Source: Spirochaetaceae bacterium | GTDB taxonomy: Bacteria > Spirochaetota > Spirochaetia > DSM-2461 | DNA length: 8,506 bases | Direction of reading: 5' to 3' | Assembly: GCA_003246505.1 (NCBI GenBank) | Contig: QKAI01000387.1 | Span: 1 to 8,506, forward strand | Part shown: positions 1 through 6,178 of the stretch, in pieces | Layout of the letters: each line of letters starts with the position of its first letter | How positions within the stretch are numbered: position 1 is the stretch's first letter | Made by a program: the position numbers and the translations under genes | The notes under the pieces: generated by a model | What the model was told of the DNA's origin: nothing | Seen by the model: the letters and a program-made list of their open reading frames with translations, nothing else | The model's database searches: none

Positions 1-1091
1 CGGCGATCCCGGTCCTCCCTCTCCAGGCCGAAACCTATCTCCTCCCCCAGGGTGGGAGCGAAGAGCTGATGGTCAGGATTCTGGAAGAGATAGGAGAGAT
101 AATCCGCTCTCCGGACGATGTTCAGAGGTCTCAGATCCCTGTCCCCCAGGGTCAGACGGCCCGATCGGAGGCGCAGGATCCCCATAAGCAGGGAGGCCAG
201 GGTCGTTTTGCCCGTGCCGTTCACCCCGGTAAGGCCCACGGTCTCCCCCGGGTTTATAGTCAGAGTGAAATTCCGGAAAAGGGGGAACCGGTCGTCGTAG
301 GAAAAATCCAGATCCGACAGGATCAGAGGGGGGCCGCCCCGGTAGTTCTTACCCGGAACCGGAGGATATTCGAGGGGGGGGCGGGCGGGACCGGGGGAGA
401 GGCGCCCCTCTTCCAGAAACAGATGCCGGTCGAATTCGTCGGCTCGGGAGGCCAGATTTTTCTCCGCCAGGACGATGGTCTTCCCCTTTTCCCGGTTAAG
501 GGTCCGTAGCAGGGAGAGTATCTGCTCCGCCCCCCCCGGGTCCAGGGCGGACAGGGGTTCGTCCAGGAGATAGACCGGGGGATCCCAGGCCAGGAGGACC
601 GCCAGCAGAAGGCGCTGTTTCTCCCCCCCGGACAGCTCCCGGGGAGAACGGTCTTCGAAGCCCCCGAGGCCTGTGAAATCCAGGGCCTCCCCGATCCGCC
701 TTGCCATCTCATCCCCGGGGACGCCCCGGTTCTGCAGGGAGAAGGCGACCTCCTCCCGGACGGTGGGTGTGAAGAGCTGGGTGTGGGGATTCTGGAAGGC
801 GACCCCCGTGGTTTCGGCGAGGAGGGAGGGGTTCAGATCCCGGATATCCCGGCCATCAACCAGCAGCTTTCCCCCGATTTTCCCGCCCGTCACATGGGGG
901 GCCATGCCGCTCAGGGCCAGGAGAAGGGTACTTTTCCCGCTCCCCGAATCCCCGGTGAGGAGGACGAATTCCCCCCTATCCACGGTAAAGCGGAGACTGT
1001 TCAGGGCCCGTCGGTCATAGAGGGTTCTCCCCTCTCCGGCCATTCCGGCGGGAAGGGGATAGGAGAAGGAGAAATCCTCCGCCCGGATCAC
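1..1091 (-). CDS. ECF transporter ATPase with two ATP-binding domains, 3' end cut by window edge
   Basis: Energises an energy-coupling-factor (ECF) vitamin/metal importer at the cytoplasmic face of the inner membrane. The frame is open for 363 codons and leaves the window without a stop. Domain 1 has Walker A GDSGSGKST (residues 47-55), Q-loop FQNPHTQLF (99-107), signature LSGGEKQR (153-160) and Walker B YLLDEP (174-179). Domain 2 starts near residue 255 with Walker A GVNGTGKTT (289-297) and Q-loop FQNPDHQLF (336-344), and is cut before its signature. The FQNPxxQLF loops are typical of EcfA proteins, and two fused domains recall the YkoD type. The GTG start at 1091-1089 overlaps the TGA of the upstream S gene (GTGA), with GGAGG four bases before it; this keeps the first strand and its aromatic residue, which the internal ATG at codon 17 would lose. 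The switch histidine of domain 1 appears replaced by Lys (AEKN, 209-212). EcfT probably follows off the left edge (inference). Confidence 0.93.
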   Translation of the reverse strand, partial: MIRAEDFSFSYPLPAGMAGEGRTLYDRRALNSLRFTVDRGEFVLLTGDSGSGKSTLLLALSGMAPHVTGGKIGGKLLVDGRDIRDLNPSLLAETTGVAFQNPHTQLFTPTVREEVAFSLQNRGVPGDEMARRIGEALDFTGLGGFEDRSPRELSGGEKQRLLLAVLLAWDPPVYLLDEPLSALDPGGAEQILSLLRTLNREKGKTIVLAEKNLASRADEFDRHLFLEEGRLSPGPARPPLEYPPVPGKNYRGGPPLILSDLDFSYDDRFPLFRNFTLTINPGETVGLTGVNGTGKTTLASLLMGILRLRSGRLTLGDRDLRPLNIVRRADYLSYLFQNPDHQLFAPTLGEEIGFGLEREDRDR

Positions 1092-1636
1092 TCTTCCTCC
1101 CAGCTCCGGGGTTTGGTCATGTCCGCCAGGGGGGGATAGGCCTTCTTCACGGCGAAGACGAGGGGAATGCCCACAAGGCCGCCGGCGCTGACCTGCAGGC
1201 AGTTGCCGATGACCTCGCTCAGGGCGGGGCCGGTCCCGTAGAGCAGGGCCGCGGCGCCGTAGTAGCCCGCCACCATGATCACCCCCCCGCCCAGCACGGC
1301 CAGGACGTAGGAGACGAGGGTTCCCCGGCGGCCGATGAATCCGGCGGCCAGAGCCTGGAGACCGTGAATAAGGAAGGAAAGGACCATCCAGTGGGGATAG
1401 CCTCCGATCAGATCGGCCAGGCCCGTTCCCAGCCCGGCGGTGAGGAAGCCCACAAGGGGGCCGAAGGCGAAGGCGGAGAAGTAGACCGCCACGTCGGCCA
1501 GGGTGATGTAGCCCCGGGTGGGGGCGACGGGGATTCTTACCACCAGGGTAAAGACAATGGTAACCGCCGTCATGAGAGCCGTCAGGGCCATGAGGCGTAC
1601 TTTAGATGCGTTGTATCTCTCCATAAGGGGCATCAT
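1088..1636 (-). CDS. ECF transporter S component (COG4720/PF07155-like), substrate unknown
   Basis: Substrate-capturing membrane subunit of an ECF importer. The 182-residue product is almost entirely hydrophobic, with about six predicted membrane segments. The first contains an AxxxA motif (A20-A24 from this start), the type used by S components to dock on EcfT. The stretch with GYITLADVAVYFSAFAFGP followed by GLADLIGGYPHW resembles the COG4720/PF07155 group, which includes proposed riboflavin and hydroxymethylpyrimidine S components; I cannot assign the substrate. The gene is four-base coupled to the dual ATPase downstream, and it starts 36 bases after the OmpA-family stop. Start choice: ATG at 1636-1634 has GAGGG at 1652-1648, 11 bases upstream, which is long. 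A TTG at 1660 would add eight residues but has no ribosome-binding site, and ATG at 1624 has none either. Start confidence is therefore moderate, while identity as an S component is good. Confidence 0.85.
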   Translation of the reverse strand: MMPLMERYNASKVRLMALTALMTAVTIVFTLVVRIPVAPTRGYITLADVAVYFSAFAFGPLVGFLTAGLGTGLADLIGGYPHWMVLSFLIHGLQALAAGFIGRRGTLVSYVLAVLGGGVIMVAGYYGAAALLYGTGPALSEVIGNCLQVSAGGLVGIPLVFAVKKAYPPLADMTKPRSWEEE

Positions 1637-1672
1637 AGTTAAGAAAACCCTCAGGGTCAATGAGCCGGCGGA

Positions 1673-2860
1673 TCAGTTCTCCAGAATGGTGATCTCCACC
1701 CTCCGGTTCTTCACCCTCCCCGCTTCGGTGGAATTGGTATCCACCGGTTCGGCGGCGCCCATGCCTTTGGTCATGATGAGCCGGTCCGGGTTCTCCAGAT
1801 GCTCCCGCAGGAAGGCCGCCGTATTGGCCGCCCGCTGTTCCGAGAGGGCCACTCCCGTATCCCAGTCCCCCACGTCCGCCGCATGGCCCGTGATGAGCAG
1901 GTCCCGGTCGGCGTAGTAGTTGAGCACCTTGGCGATCTCCAGGAGCCGCGCCTTCTCCTCCTCCCTCAGGACGGGGGAGTCGGGGTCGAAGTGGATGTTA
2001 TGCAAAGTGATCTTTATGCCCTCTTCGTCCAGGGCCACCTCCGTATCATCCAGATCGGAAAGGGCCTCGTCCACCTGCCGGGCCGCCTCCTCGGTCAGGC
2101 TCTCGTGGGGGGTATAGACGGCGCTGCGCACCCCGTCGTAAACCACTTCCTGACCGTCGGCCATGTCAAAGACGATGTAGAAGGATTCGGATATCTGATA
2201 GGGCAGACCCGCTTCCCGGTCCCAGAGCATGGTCCTTTCCGAGCGTCCCCTCACCCGGGCTGGATAGAAATAGCCCATGGCATAATCGGGCACATTAATG
2301 TAAAAGATGTCGTAAACCATCTCGAAATGGTCGTAGGTCCCCCCCTCGTAGGAGATCTGCCCCAGGTAGGTATACTGCACGTCAATGGGAAAGCGGATTT
2401 CCAGGACGTCGTAATCCCGGCTCAGATCGTGGACCTCCTGCCCCCGTGCTTCCCAGGTGTCCCCCGGGGAGAGGTCCCGGTCTTCGAAGAGGGGCATGTT
2501 CCGCATGACCGGACTCAGGTACTTCCCGTCCACCTCCATGTTCCCCAGCCGGTCCCGCCTGAAGGGAACCGTCTCCTGCTGCGAGAGCTGGAAGATCTTT
2601 TCGTTCCCGTGGCTGACCTCCTCCAGGGTATAGAAATCCCCCCGGTTCTCCATCCATCCGTCGGCCATATCCTCCACCTCGATGGAAACCTTGCCCGTGA
2701 CCCGTCCCGACTGCAGATACACCCCGTTCACATAAACGTCTTCCACGGTGACCGATTCTATACTGTACTTGTCCCCCTTCTCCAGTCCGAAACGGAACGC
2801 CTCTCCCTGGAGGGCCATGGGGAGGAGAAGGAAGGGTAAAAGGAAAATTGACGGTTTCAT
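1673..2860 (-). CDS. OmpA-family envelope protein with C-terminal peptidoglycan-binding domain
   Basis: Exported protein expected to link the outer membrane or periplasm to peptidoglycan. The 395-residue product begins with a signal peptide (basic MK, hydrophobic core to about residue 18, likely cleavage near residues 19-21). Residues 22 to about 265 form a beta-rich region with an SPGDTW motif (131-136) that I do not recognise as a named domain. A short acidic linker leads to an OmpA-like domain: IHFDPDSPVL, then TGHAADVG (324-331), LSEQRA (339-344) and KNRRVEI (384-390). R343 matches the ligand-binding arginine of OmpA domains. The usual GHTD aspartate is shifted by one place (GHAAD), a form I associate with spirochaete members. 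The ATG has no Shine-Dalgarno sequence, but a GATAAT hexamer lies five bases before it. The ECF genes follow on the same strand, so co-transcription is possible; a functional link is not shown. Confidence 0.9.
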   Translation of the reverse strand: MKPSIFLLPFLLLPMALQGEAFRFGLEKGDKYSIESVTVEDVYVNGVYLQSGRVTGKVSIEVEDMADGWMENRGDFYTLEEVSHGNEKIFQLSQQETVPFRRDRLGNMEVDGKYLSPVMRNMPLFEDRDLSPGDTWEARGQEVHDLSRDYDVLEIRFPIDVQYTYLGQISYEGGTYDHFEMVYDIFYINVPDYAMGYFYPARVRGRSERTMLWDREAGLPYQISESFYIVFDMADGQEVVYDGVRSAVYTPHESLTEEAARQVDEALSDLDDTEVALDEEGIKITLHNIHFDPDSPVLREEEKARLLEIAKVLNYYADRDLLITGHAADVGDWDTGVALSEQRAANTAAFLREHLENPDRLIMTKGMGAAEPVDTNSTEAGRVKNRRVEITILEN

Positions 2861-2865
2861 AATGT

Positions 2866-2871
2866 ATTATC
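2866..2871 (-). promoter_or_regulatory. Candidate -10 element for the OmpA-family gene
   Basis: On the minus strand GATAAT (5 of 6 to TATAAT) ends five bases before the ATG at 2860. No clear -35 hexamer stands 16-18 bases upstream (TAAAGA at 17 is poor). There is no Shine-Dalgarno sequence between it and the start codon, so if used it would give a transcript beginning at or near the start codon. Confidence 0.35.
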
Positions 2872-2890
2872 GGCAACCGGAGGATACATC

Positions 2891-2918
2891 TTTACACTGG
2901 CTCATTATTGAGGATAAT
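2891..2918 (+). promoter_or_regulatory. Sigma-70-type promoter for the rightward signalling gene
   Basis: TTTACA (2891-2896, 5 of 6 to consensus), a 16-base spacer and GATAAT (2913-2918, 5 of 6) precede the ATG at 2926 by only seven bases. Transcription would be expected to begin at or next to the start codon. The only Shine-Dalgarno-like string, GAGGA at 2910-2914, overlaps the -10 and would not be in such a transcript. This is the best-scoring promoter I see in the window. Confidence 0.6.
2901..2912. repeat. Operator-like palindrome inside the promoter spacer
   Basis: CTCATTATTGAG is a 12-base near-palindrome (10 of 12 positions symmetric; arms CTCA and TGAG). It sits exactly between the -35 and -10 hexamers of the rightward promoter and about 30 bases upstream of the -10 of the leftward gene. 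That is a natural place for a repressor, or for a MerR-type activator. No regulator is encoded next to it, so its role is inference. Confidence 0.3.
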
Positions 2919-2925
2919 ATAGGCC

Positions 2926-4245
2926 ATGGGAAAAATCGGTATCATTAATAAAGACAAGGATGTGAAAGCCCTTTTTGAGAAGCTGATAGAGGAGAACATG
3001 ACCGGGGGCTACGATTTTTCCTATCTCCGCAGCGAAGAGGAGGCGGTCATTTTCCTCAATAACGAGCTGCCCCACCTGATCATCGTGAATTTCACGGACC
3101 TGCAGCTGGATATTTCTGGGATAATGGAGCGCATCGCCGGGGACCACTGGCTCTACGACTTCGGCATTATCGCCCTCTATCACAGGGACGAGATAACCGA
3201 GGAGGAGCTGGAAGAGGAATACGCCGACTACAACATCATCCTCGCCCTCCCCTACGAAAGGATCGACTCGGACCTGATCCCCCCCCTTAAGCTGATAGAG
3301 AAGAACTGCCAGCTGGTCCTGCAGAAGCCCCTCAGCTCCACCCTCACCGGGGATAGCGCGGGCTCCTTCATCATAGGCAACAATCTGAAAAACCTCCCCC
3401 TCTACTCCCGGATCCTGGTCCAGTCCCTGGTAAAGGACGGCCTTCTGGAACGGGAGCGGTCCGCCCAGGTCGAATCGGCCCTGATCGAACTGCTGACCAA
3501 TGCCATCGAGCACGGGAACTGCCGTATCAGCTTCGAGGAGCGGGAGAAGGCCCGGGAAAGGGGCATGAGCGCCGGGGAGCTGGTGGAGATCAAGAGCCGG
3601 AACGACCTCTATTGCACCCGCAAGGTCACCCTCTCCTGGGAGCGGCGCGAGAATCAGCTCATCATCAAGATCACCGACGAGGGGGATGGATTCGACGCGG
3701 CGAAACTGAACCTGGAACTGGCCAACGACCAGCCCCTCTCCGTGGCGGGGGGGGGCATCGCCATGGCCAACATGATTGCGGACGACCTTTTTTTCAACGA
3801 TAAGGGCAACTGCGCCACCCTGGTGTTCAACCTGGCCGTGGAGGAGGAGGAGAGGCCCATACCGGAGGGATTCCAGAATGAGGAGATCATCGTTGTCAAT
3901 CCGGGGGACGTGGTCATTGAGGAGGGTACGGTGAGCGACTCCCTCTATTACATCAGCCGGGGGACCTTCTCGGTCTACGCGGGGAACAAGAAGGTGGCCC
4001 GCCTGGACGGGAGCGACGTATTCATGGGGGAGATGGCCTTTCTCATGAACAATACCCGCAGCGCCTCGGTGGTGGCCGACGTGCCCGGCCGGCTGGTGAA
4101 AATTACCCGGGAAGCCTTCCTGAACGTGCTCCGGGACTATCCCCATTACGGGATCTACCTTTCGCGCATGCTGGCCCAGCGCCTGGACCGGGCGAACAAA
4201 CTGAACTTCCAGCTCAAACAGGAGATGGCCGGGGGAGACCTATAG
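2926..4245 (+). CDS. Pseudo-receiver / RsbW-type ATPase / cyclic-nucleotide-binding fusion protein
   Basis: A soluble 439-residue signalling protein with no signal peptide or membrane segment. Residues 1-125 fold like a response-regulator receiver but lack its chemistry: the phospho-acceptor strand reads LIIVNF (N55 in place of Asp) and the late Lys is absent (ALPY, 107-110). Residues about 150-305 are a GHKL ATPase of the anti-sigma kinase (HATPase_c_2) type, with N-box ELLTNAIEHGN (188-198), G1 box DEGDGFD (251-257) and G2 box AGGGIAMANMIADD (274-287). A charged insert (200-232) between N-box and G1 is common in this group. Residues about 318-430 are a cyclic-nucleotide-binding domain, with NPGDVVIEEG and a phosphate-binding cassette MGEMAFLMNNTRSASV (367-382) that keeps the Gly-Glu and Arg-Ser pairs. 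Likely role: cyclic-nucleotide-tuned phosphorylation or partner switching of an STAS-type antagonist (inference). No sigma factor or STAS gene is in the window. The 3' end shares six bases with the convergent DUF4256 gene. Confidence 0.9.
   Translation: MGKIGIINKDKDVKALFEKLIEENMTGGYDFSYLRSEEEAVIFLNNELPHLIIVNFTDLQLDISGIMERIAGDHWLYDFGIIALYHRDEITEEELEEEYADYNIILALPYERIDSDLIPPLKLIEKNCQLVLQKPLSSTLTGDSAGSFIIGNNLKNLPLYSRILVQSLVKDGLLERERSAQVESALIELLTNAIEHGNCRISFEEREKARERGMSAGELVEIKSRNDLYCTRKVTLSWERRENQLIIKITDEGDGFDAAKLNLELANDQPLSVAGGGIAMANMIADDLFFNDKGNCATLVFNLAVEEEERPIPEGFQNEEIIVVNPGDVVIEEGTVSDSLYYISRGTFSVYAGNKKVARLDGSDVFMGEMAFLMNNTRSASVVADVPGRLVKITREAFLNVLRDYPHYGIYLSRMLAQRLDRANKLNFQLKQEMAGGDL
3747..3755 (+). 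repeat. Nine-G homopolymer in the ATPase G2 box
   Basis: Nine consecutive G bases encode the end of Ala and the three glycines of AGGGI in the ATP-lid motif of the signalling fusion. It is the longest homopolymer I found in the window. Slippage by one base would shift the frame before the rest of the ATPase and the entire cyclic-nucleotide domain. Confidence 0.95.
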
Positions 4246-4782
4246 GCGCAGGCAGCCCCGGAAGCCCCGGGAGGCGTAGTAGGATTCCGCTCCGTTGTGA
4301 TAGGTAAAGACCTGCCCGTAGCGCCGGTCGCAGAACAGGGCCCCCCCTTTTTTACGGATTCCCTCGGGAGTCAGAATCCAGCTAGAGGTCTTGAGATCGA
4401 ATTCGCCCCTCTCCTGGAGTTTGCGGTAAAGCTCCTCGGTCAGGAGTTCCACCCCTATCTCCGCCGCCATATCCAGAACGGAATTCGCCGGTTTGTTGGC
4501 CTTTCTCCCCTCCAGGGCTGTCCGGTCGTAGCAGAGACTTCTCCTTCCCTCCGGGCTCTCCTTGGCGCAGTCCACAAAGGTAATGGTCCCGTCTCCCAGG
4601 TCCATCACGTCCGGTTCCCCGCCGGTCTCCTCCATCCTGGTCAGAACGGTCAGGACATCCCCGCCCTTGAGCATTCGTTTCTCCACCCCCTGCCAGGAAA
4701 GCCCCCCGTGCCGTCCGGGATTTTCTTCAAAACGTCTTTTCAGGAGGGTCAGCATGTCCCCCTCGTCTATCGATTTAACCAT
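4240..4782 (-). CDS. DUF4256 family protein of unknown function
   Basis: A 180-residue soluble protein matching the DUF4256 (PF14066) family along its length by recall of the family's conserved words: ENPGRHGGLSW near the N-terminus, METGGEPDV-like text (here MEETGGEPDV, 50-59), DCAKESPEGRRSLCYDR, LDMAAEIGVELLTEE, FDLKTSSW, and the C-terminal FCDRRYGQVFTYHNGAESYY. Length is normal for the family. Function is not known; the conserved Cys, Asp, Arg and His residues would suit an enzyme, but I cannot name a reaction. It is the last gene of the HAD-GNAT-DUF4256 run, three bases after the GNAT stop. It has no Shine-Dalgarno sequence; a TATAAT within the end of the GNAT gene lies six bases before its ATG. 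Its TAG overlaps the TAG of the opposing signalling gene. Confidence 0.92.
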   Translation of the reverse strand: MVKSIDEGDMLTLLKRRFEENPGRHGGLSWQGVEKRMLKGGDVLTVLTRMEETGGEPDVMDLGDGTITFVDCAKESPEGRRSLCYDRTALEGRKANKPANSVLDMAAEIGVELLTEELYRKLQERGEFDLKTSSWILTPEGIRKKGGALFCDRRYGQVFTYHNGAESYYASRGFRGCLRL

Positions 4783-4785
4783 AAT

Positions 4786-5367
4786 TCAATTATAAGGGGT
4801 GGGAGGGGGAATTTCCACCGGCCGCGACGTGTCGTAGACATACTCGTAATAGGCGTTCCCCCTGTATTCGAATTCCAGGGCCACGGTCAGCCCCATCCGG
4901 CTGTGGGCCCGGGCGGAGCGGGGATTCTTTTTGTTGACGAAGGTAACCAGGATGGGATACCGCCTGCCCATCTCTTTCCGGGCCAGATCGAAAATCCGTT
5001 CCAGGACGCCGGTGCCCCGGTACTCCCCGTCGATGCATACCGGCCCGTACTGATAGGAGTTATCACAGGTCAGGGTCTGCCCCAGGAAGGTCACCTCCCC
5101 CAGCCGTTCGATCATATGCTGGAAAAGGGGCCATCGGGAGCAGTACCCCCAGGAGGCGGCCATGACGTAGGCGGCGATGCGGTCCCCCTCTTCGGCCACG
5201 AAGAGCCCCTTCTCCCGGTGAATCAGCTCCCTCAGAAGCTCCCCGTCGAACTGGGTGGTGACGAATCCGTCGGCCCGGTCCTCCTCGGAAACGGTATCCA
5301 CGTGGTATTTCTTATGAAGGGCCAGAACCCCTTCGATATCCGATTCCTTTGCCATGCGGTATTCCAT
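4786..5367 (-). CDS. GNAT-family N-acetyltransferase
   Basis: Predicted acetyl-CoA-dependent acyltransferase of 193 residues, cytoplasmic. The N-terminal MEYRMAKESDIEGVLAL is the standard first strand and helix of the fold. YGPVCIDGEYRGTGV (107-121) is motif A; RGTGV fills the Q/R-x-x-G-x-G/A place that holds the acetyl-CoA pyrophosphate. VTFVNKKNPRSARAHSRMG (141-159) is the motif B region with the Asn and the downstream helix. The acceptor substrate cannot be read from sequence. The start ATG has AGGGAG six bases upstream, a good ribosome-binding site. The gene begins 12 bases after the HAD stop and ends three bases before the DUF4256 start, so these three are very likely one transcript. Confidence 0.9.
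   Translation of the reverse strand: MEYRMAKESDIEGVLALHKKYHVDTVSEEDRADGFVTTQFDGELLRELIHREKGLFVAEEGDRIAAYVMAASWGYCSRWPLFQHMIERLGEVTFLGQTLTCDNSYQYGPVCIDGEYRGTGVLERIFDLARKEMGRRYPILVTFVNKKNPRSARAHSRMGLTVALEFEYRGNAYYEYVYDTSRPVEIPPPTPYN
4789..4817 (-). promoter_or_regulatory. Candidate internal promoter for the DUF4256 gene
   Basis: On the minus strand TGGAAA (4817-4812, 4 of 6), a 17-base spacer and a perfect TATAAT (4794-4789) end six bases before the ATG at 4782. The hexamer is formed by the last codons of the GNAT gene (Tyr-Asn) and A/T-rich codons are rare in this GC-rich window. It could give DUF4256 a second, leaderless transcript beside the operon message. Confidence 0.4.
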
Positions 5368-5379
5368 GATGTTCTCCCT

Positions 5380-6033
5380 TTAATTGCCAAGCAGGAGGGC
5401 TCCCAGCTCCTCCACCGATTCGACGATGTAACGGGGTGCCGCGGCGGTCAGTTCGTCCCGTCCCCCGTAGCCGTACAGGACCCCCGCCGCATCCAGGCCG
5501 TTCCTTTCCGCCCCGACGATATCATGTTTCCTGTCCCCGATCATCACCGTTTTATCCCCCCCGCAGGACAGTTCGGAAAGGGCATAGGCGATGACCTCCC
5601 CCTTGTCGCTCCGGCTGTTGTCCAGATTGCTGCCCGCCACCAGGGCGAACCGGGAATCCAGGCCGAAATGGCGCAGGATCTGTTCGGCAAAAACCGTGGG
5701 CTTGGAGGTGGCCACCGCCAGAGTCAGGCCGGCGGAGGACAGGTCGGACAACAGCTCCGGAATGCCCCGGTACACCCGGTTCTCATAGATTCCCCTGTCC
5801 CGGAAATACTCCCTGTACCATTCGATCGCCTCACTGGCCCTCCCTTCGGAAAAGCCGTAATAATCCCGGAATGACTGCCCCAGGGGGGGGCCTATGAACC
5901 GGATAAGATCATCCGGGTTCTTAACCCTGATGCCGAACCGCTCCAGGGCGAACTGCACCGACCGGGTTATCCCCTCCTTGGGATCGGTCAGGGTCCCGTC
6001 CAGATCAAAGAGAATCGTGTCGTATTTCATCAT
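5380..6033 (-). CDS. HAD-superfamily hydrolase, phosphoglycolate-phosphatase-like
   Basis: Predicted Mg-dependent phosphatase of 217 residues, subfamily IA. Motif I is FDLDGTLTD (9-17), with nucleophile D10 and acid/base D12. An alpha-helical cap (about 20-85) carries IGPPLGQSF. Motif II is VATSKP (107-112), motif III K144 in SDKGEV, and motif IV IGDRKHDIVGA (165-175) with D167 and D171. The DRKHD form is frequent in COG0546 (Gph/PpaX-like) proteins; substrates of these range from phosphoglycolate and pyrophosphate to nucleotides, so the reaction is not assigned. Two ATGs are adjacent at 6033 and 6030. AAGGGG lies immediately upstream, and its distance suits the second ATG slightly better. 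First gene of the HAD-GNAT-DUF4256 run. An eight-C run (5883-5890) encodes the two Pro of IGPPLG. Confidence 0.92.
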   Translation of the reverse strand: MMKYDTILFDLDGTLTDPKEGITRSVQFALERFGIRVKNPDDLIRFIGPPLGQSFRDYYGFSEGRASEAIEWYREYFRDRGIYENRVYRGIPELLSDLSSAGLTLAVATSKPTVFAEQILRHFGLDSRFALVAGSNLDNSRSDKGEVIAYALSELSCGGDKTVMIGDRKHDIVGAERNGLDAAGVLYGYGGRDELTAAAPRYIVESVEELGALLLGN

Positions 6034-6044
6034 CCCCCCTTACC

Positions 6045-6073
6045 ACTATAACACCGGCCGGGAAATGGCACAA
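6045..6073 (-). promoter_or_regulatory. Candidate promoter for the HAD-GNAT-DUF4256 operon
   Basis: On the minus strand TATAGT (6050-6045, 5 of 6 to TATAAT) lies 11 bases before the HAD start. TTGTGC (6073-6068) stands 17 bases upstream and matches the -35 consensus at only three positions, so the -10 carries the call. The -35 lies in the 3' arm, read on the minus strand, of the hairpin at 6065-6095. Confidence 0.4.
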
Positions 6074-6095
6074 CCGCCCCCTTGGCGGTTGCCAT
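6065..6095. repeat. Strong hairpin between metallophosphoesterase and HAD genes
   Basis: CAACCGCC (6071-6078) pairs perfectly with GGCGGTTG (6084-6091) across a five-base loop. The outer arms ATGG (6065-6068) and CCAT (6092-6095) extend it past a two-base bulge, giving 12 base pairs. Only ATTTCCC follows on the minus strand, so it lacks the U-run of an intrinsic terminator. It may protect the 3' end of the metallophosphoesterase message or act on the overlapping HAD promoter. Confidence 0.6.
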
Positions 6096-6178
6096 GGATG
6101 AACAGAGACGATTGGATAGGAGAAGAAGATTCCCCGATCTTCCCGGCTGCGTCCTTGAAACGAAGACGAAGGAGGGGC

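Noticed and set aside
323..712. A 129-codon minus-strand open frame within the left-hand region
   Set aside because: It is out of frame with the continuous ATPase frame 1091-1, which carries all ABC motifs without interruption. There is no frameshift.
1637..1660. TTG at 1660 as the S-component start
   Set aside because: It has no ribosome-binding site, while ATG at 1636 has GAGGG upstream and still keeps the whole first membrane segment. The choice is not certain.
1799..2839. A 346-codon plus-strand open frame
   Set aside because: It is the shadow of the OmpA-family gene, which has a signal peptide and OmpA motifs in the other orientation.
2905..4146. A 413-codon minus-strand open frame
   Set aside because: It is antisense to the signalling fusion, whose reading frame has complete ATPase and cyclic-nucleotide motifs. 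The antisense product shows no domain.
4297..5874. A 525-codon open frame on the plus strand
   Set aside because: It lies antisense to three genes with clear family motifs (DUF4256, GNAT, HAD) and its translation is low-complexity Gly/Pro/His-rich text, as expected opposite strongly GC-biased codons.
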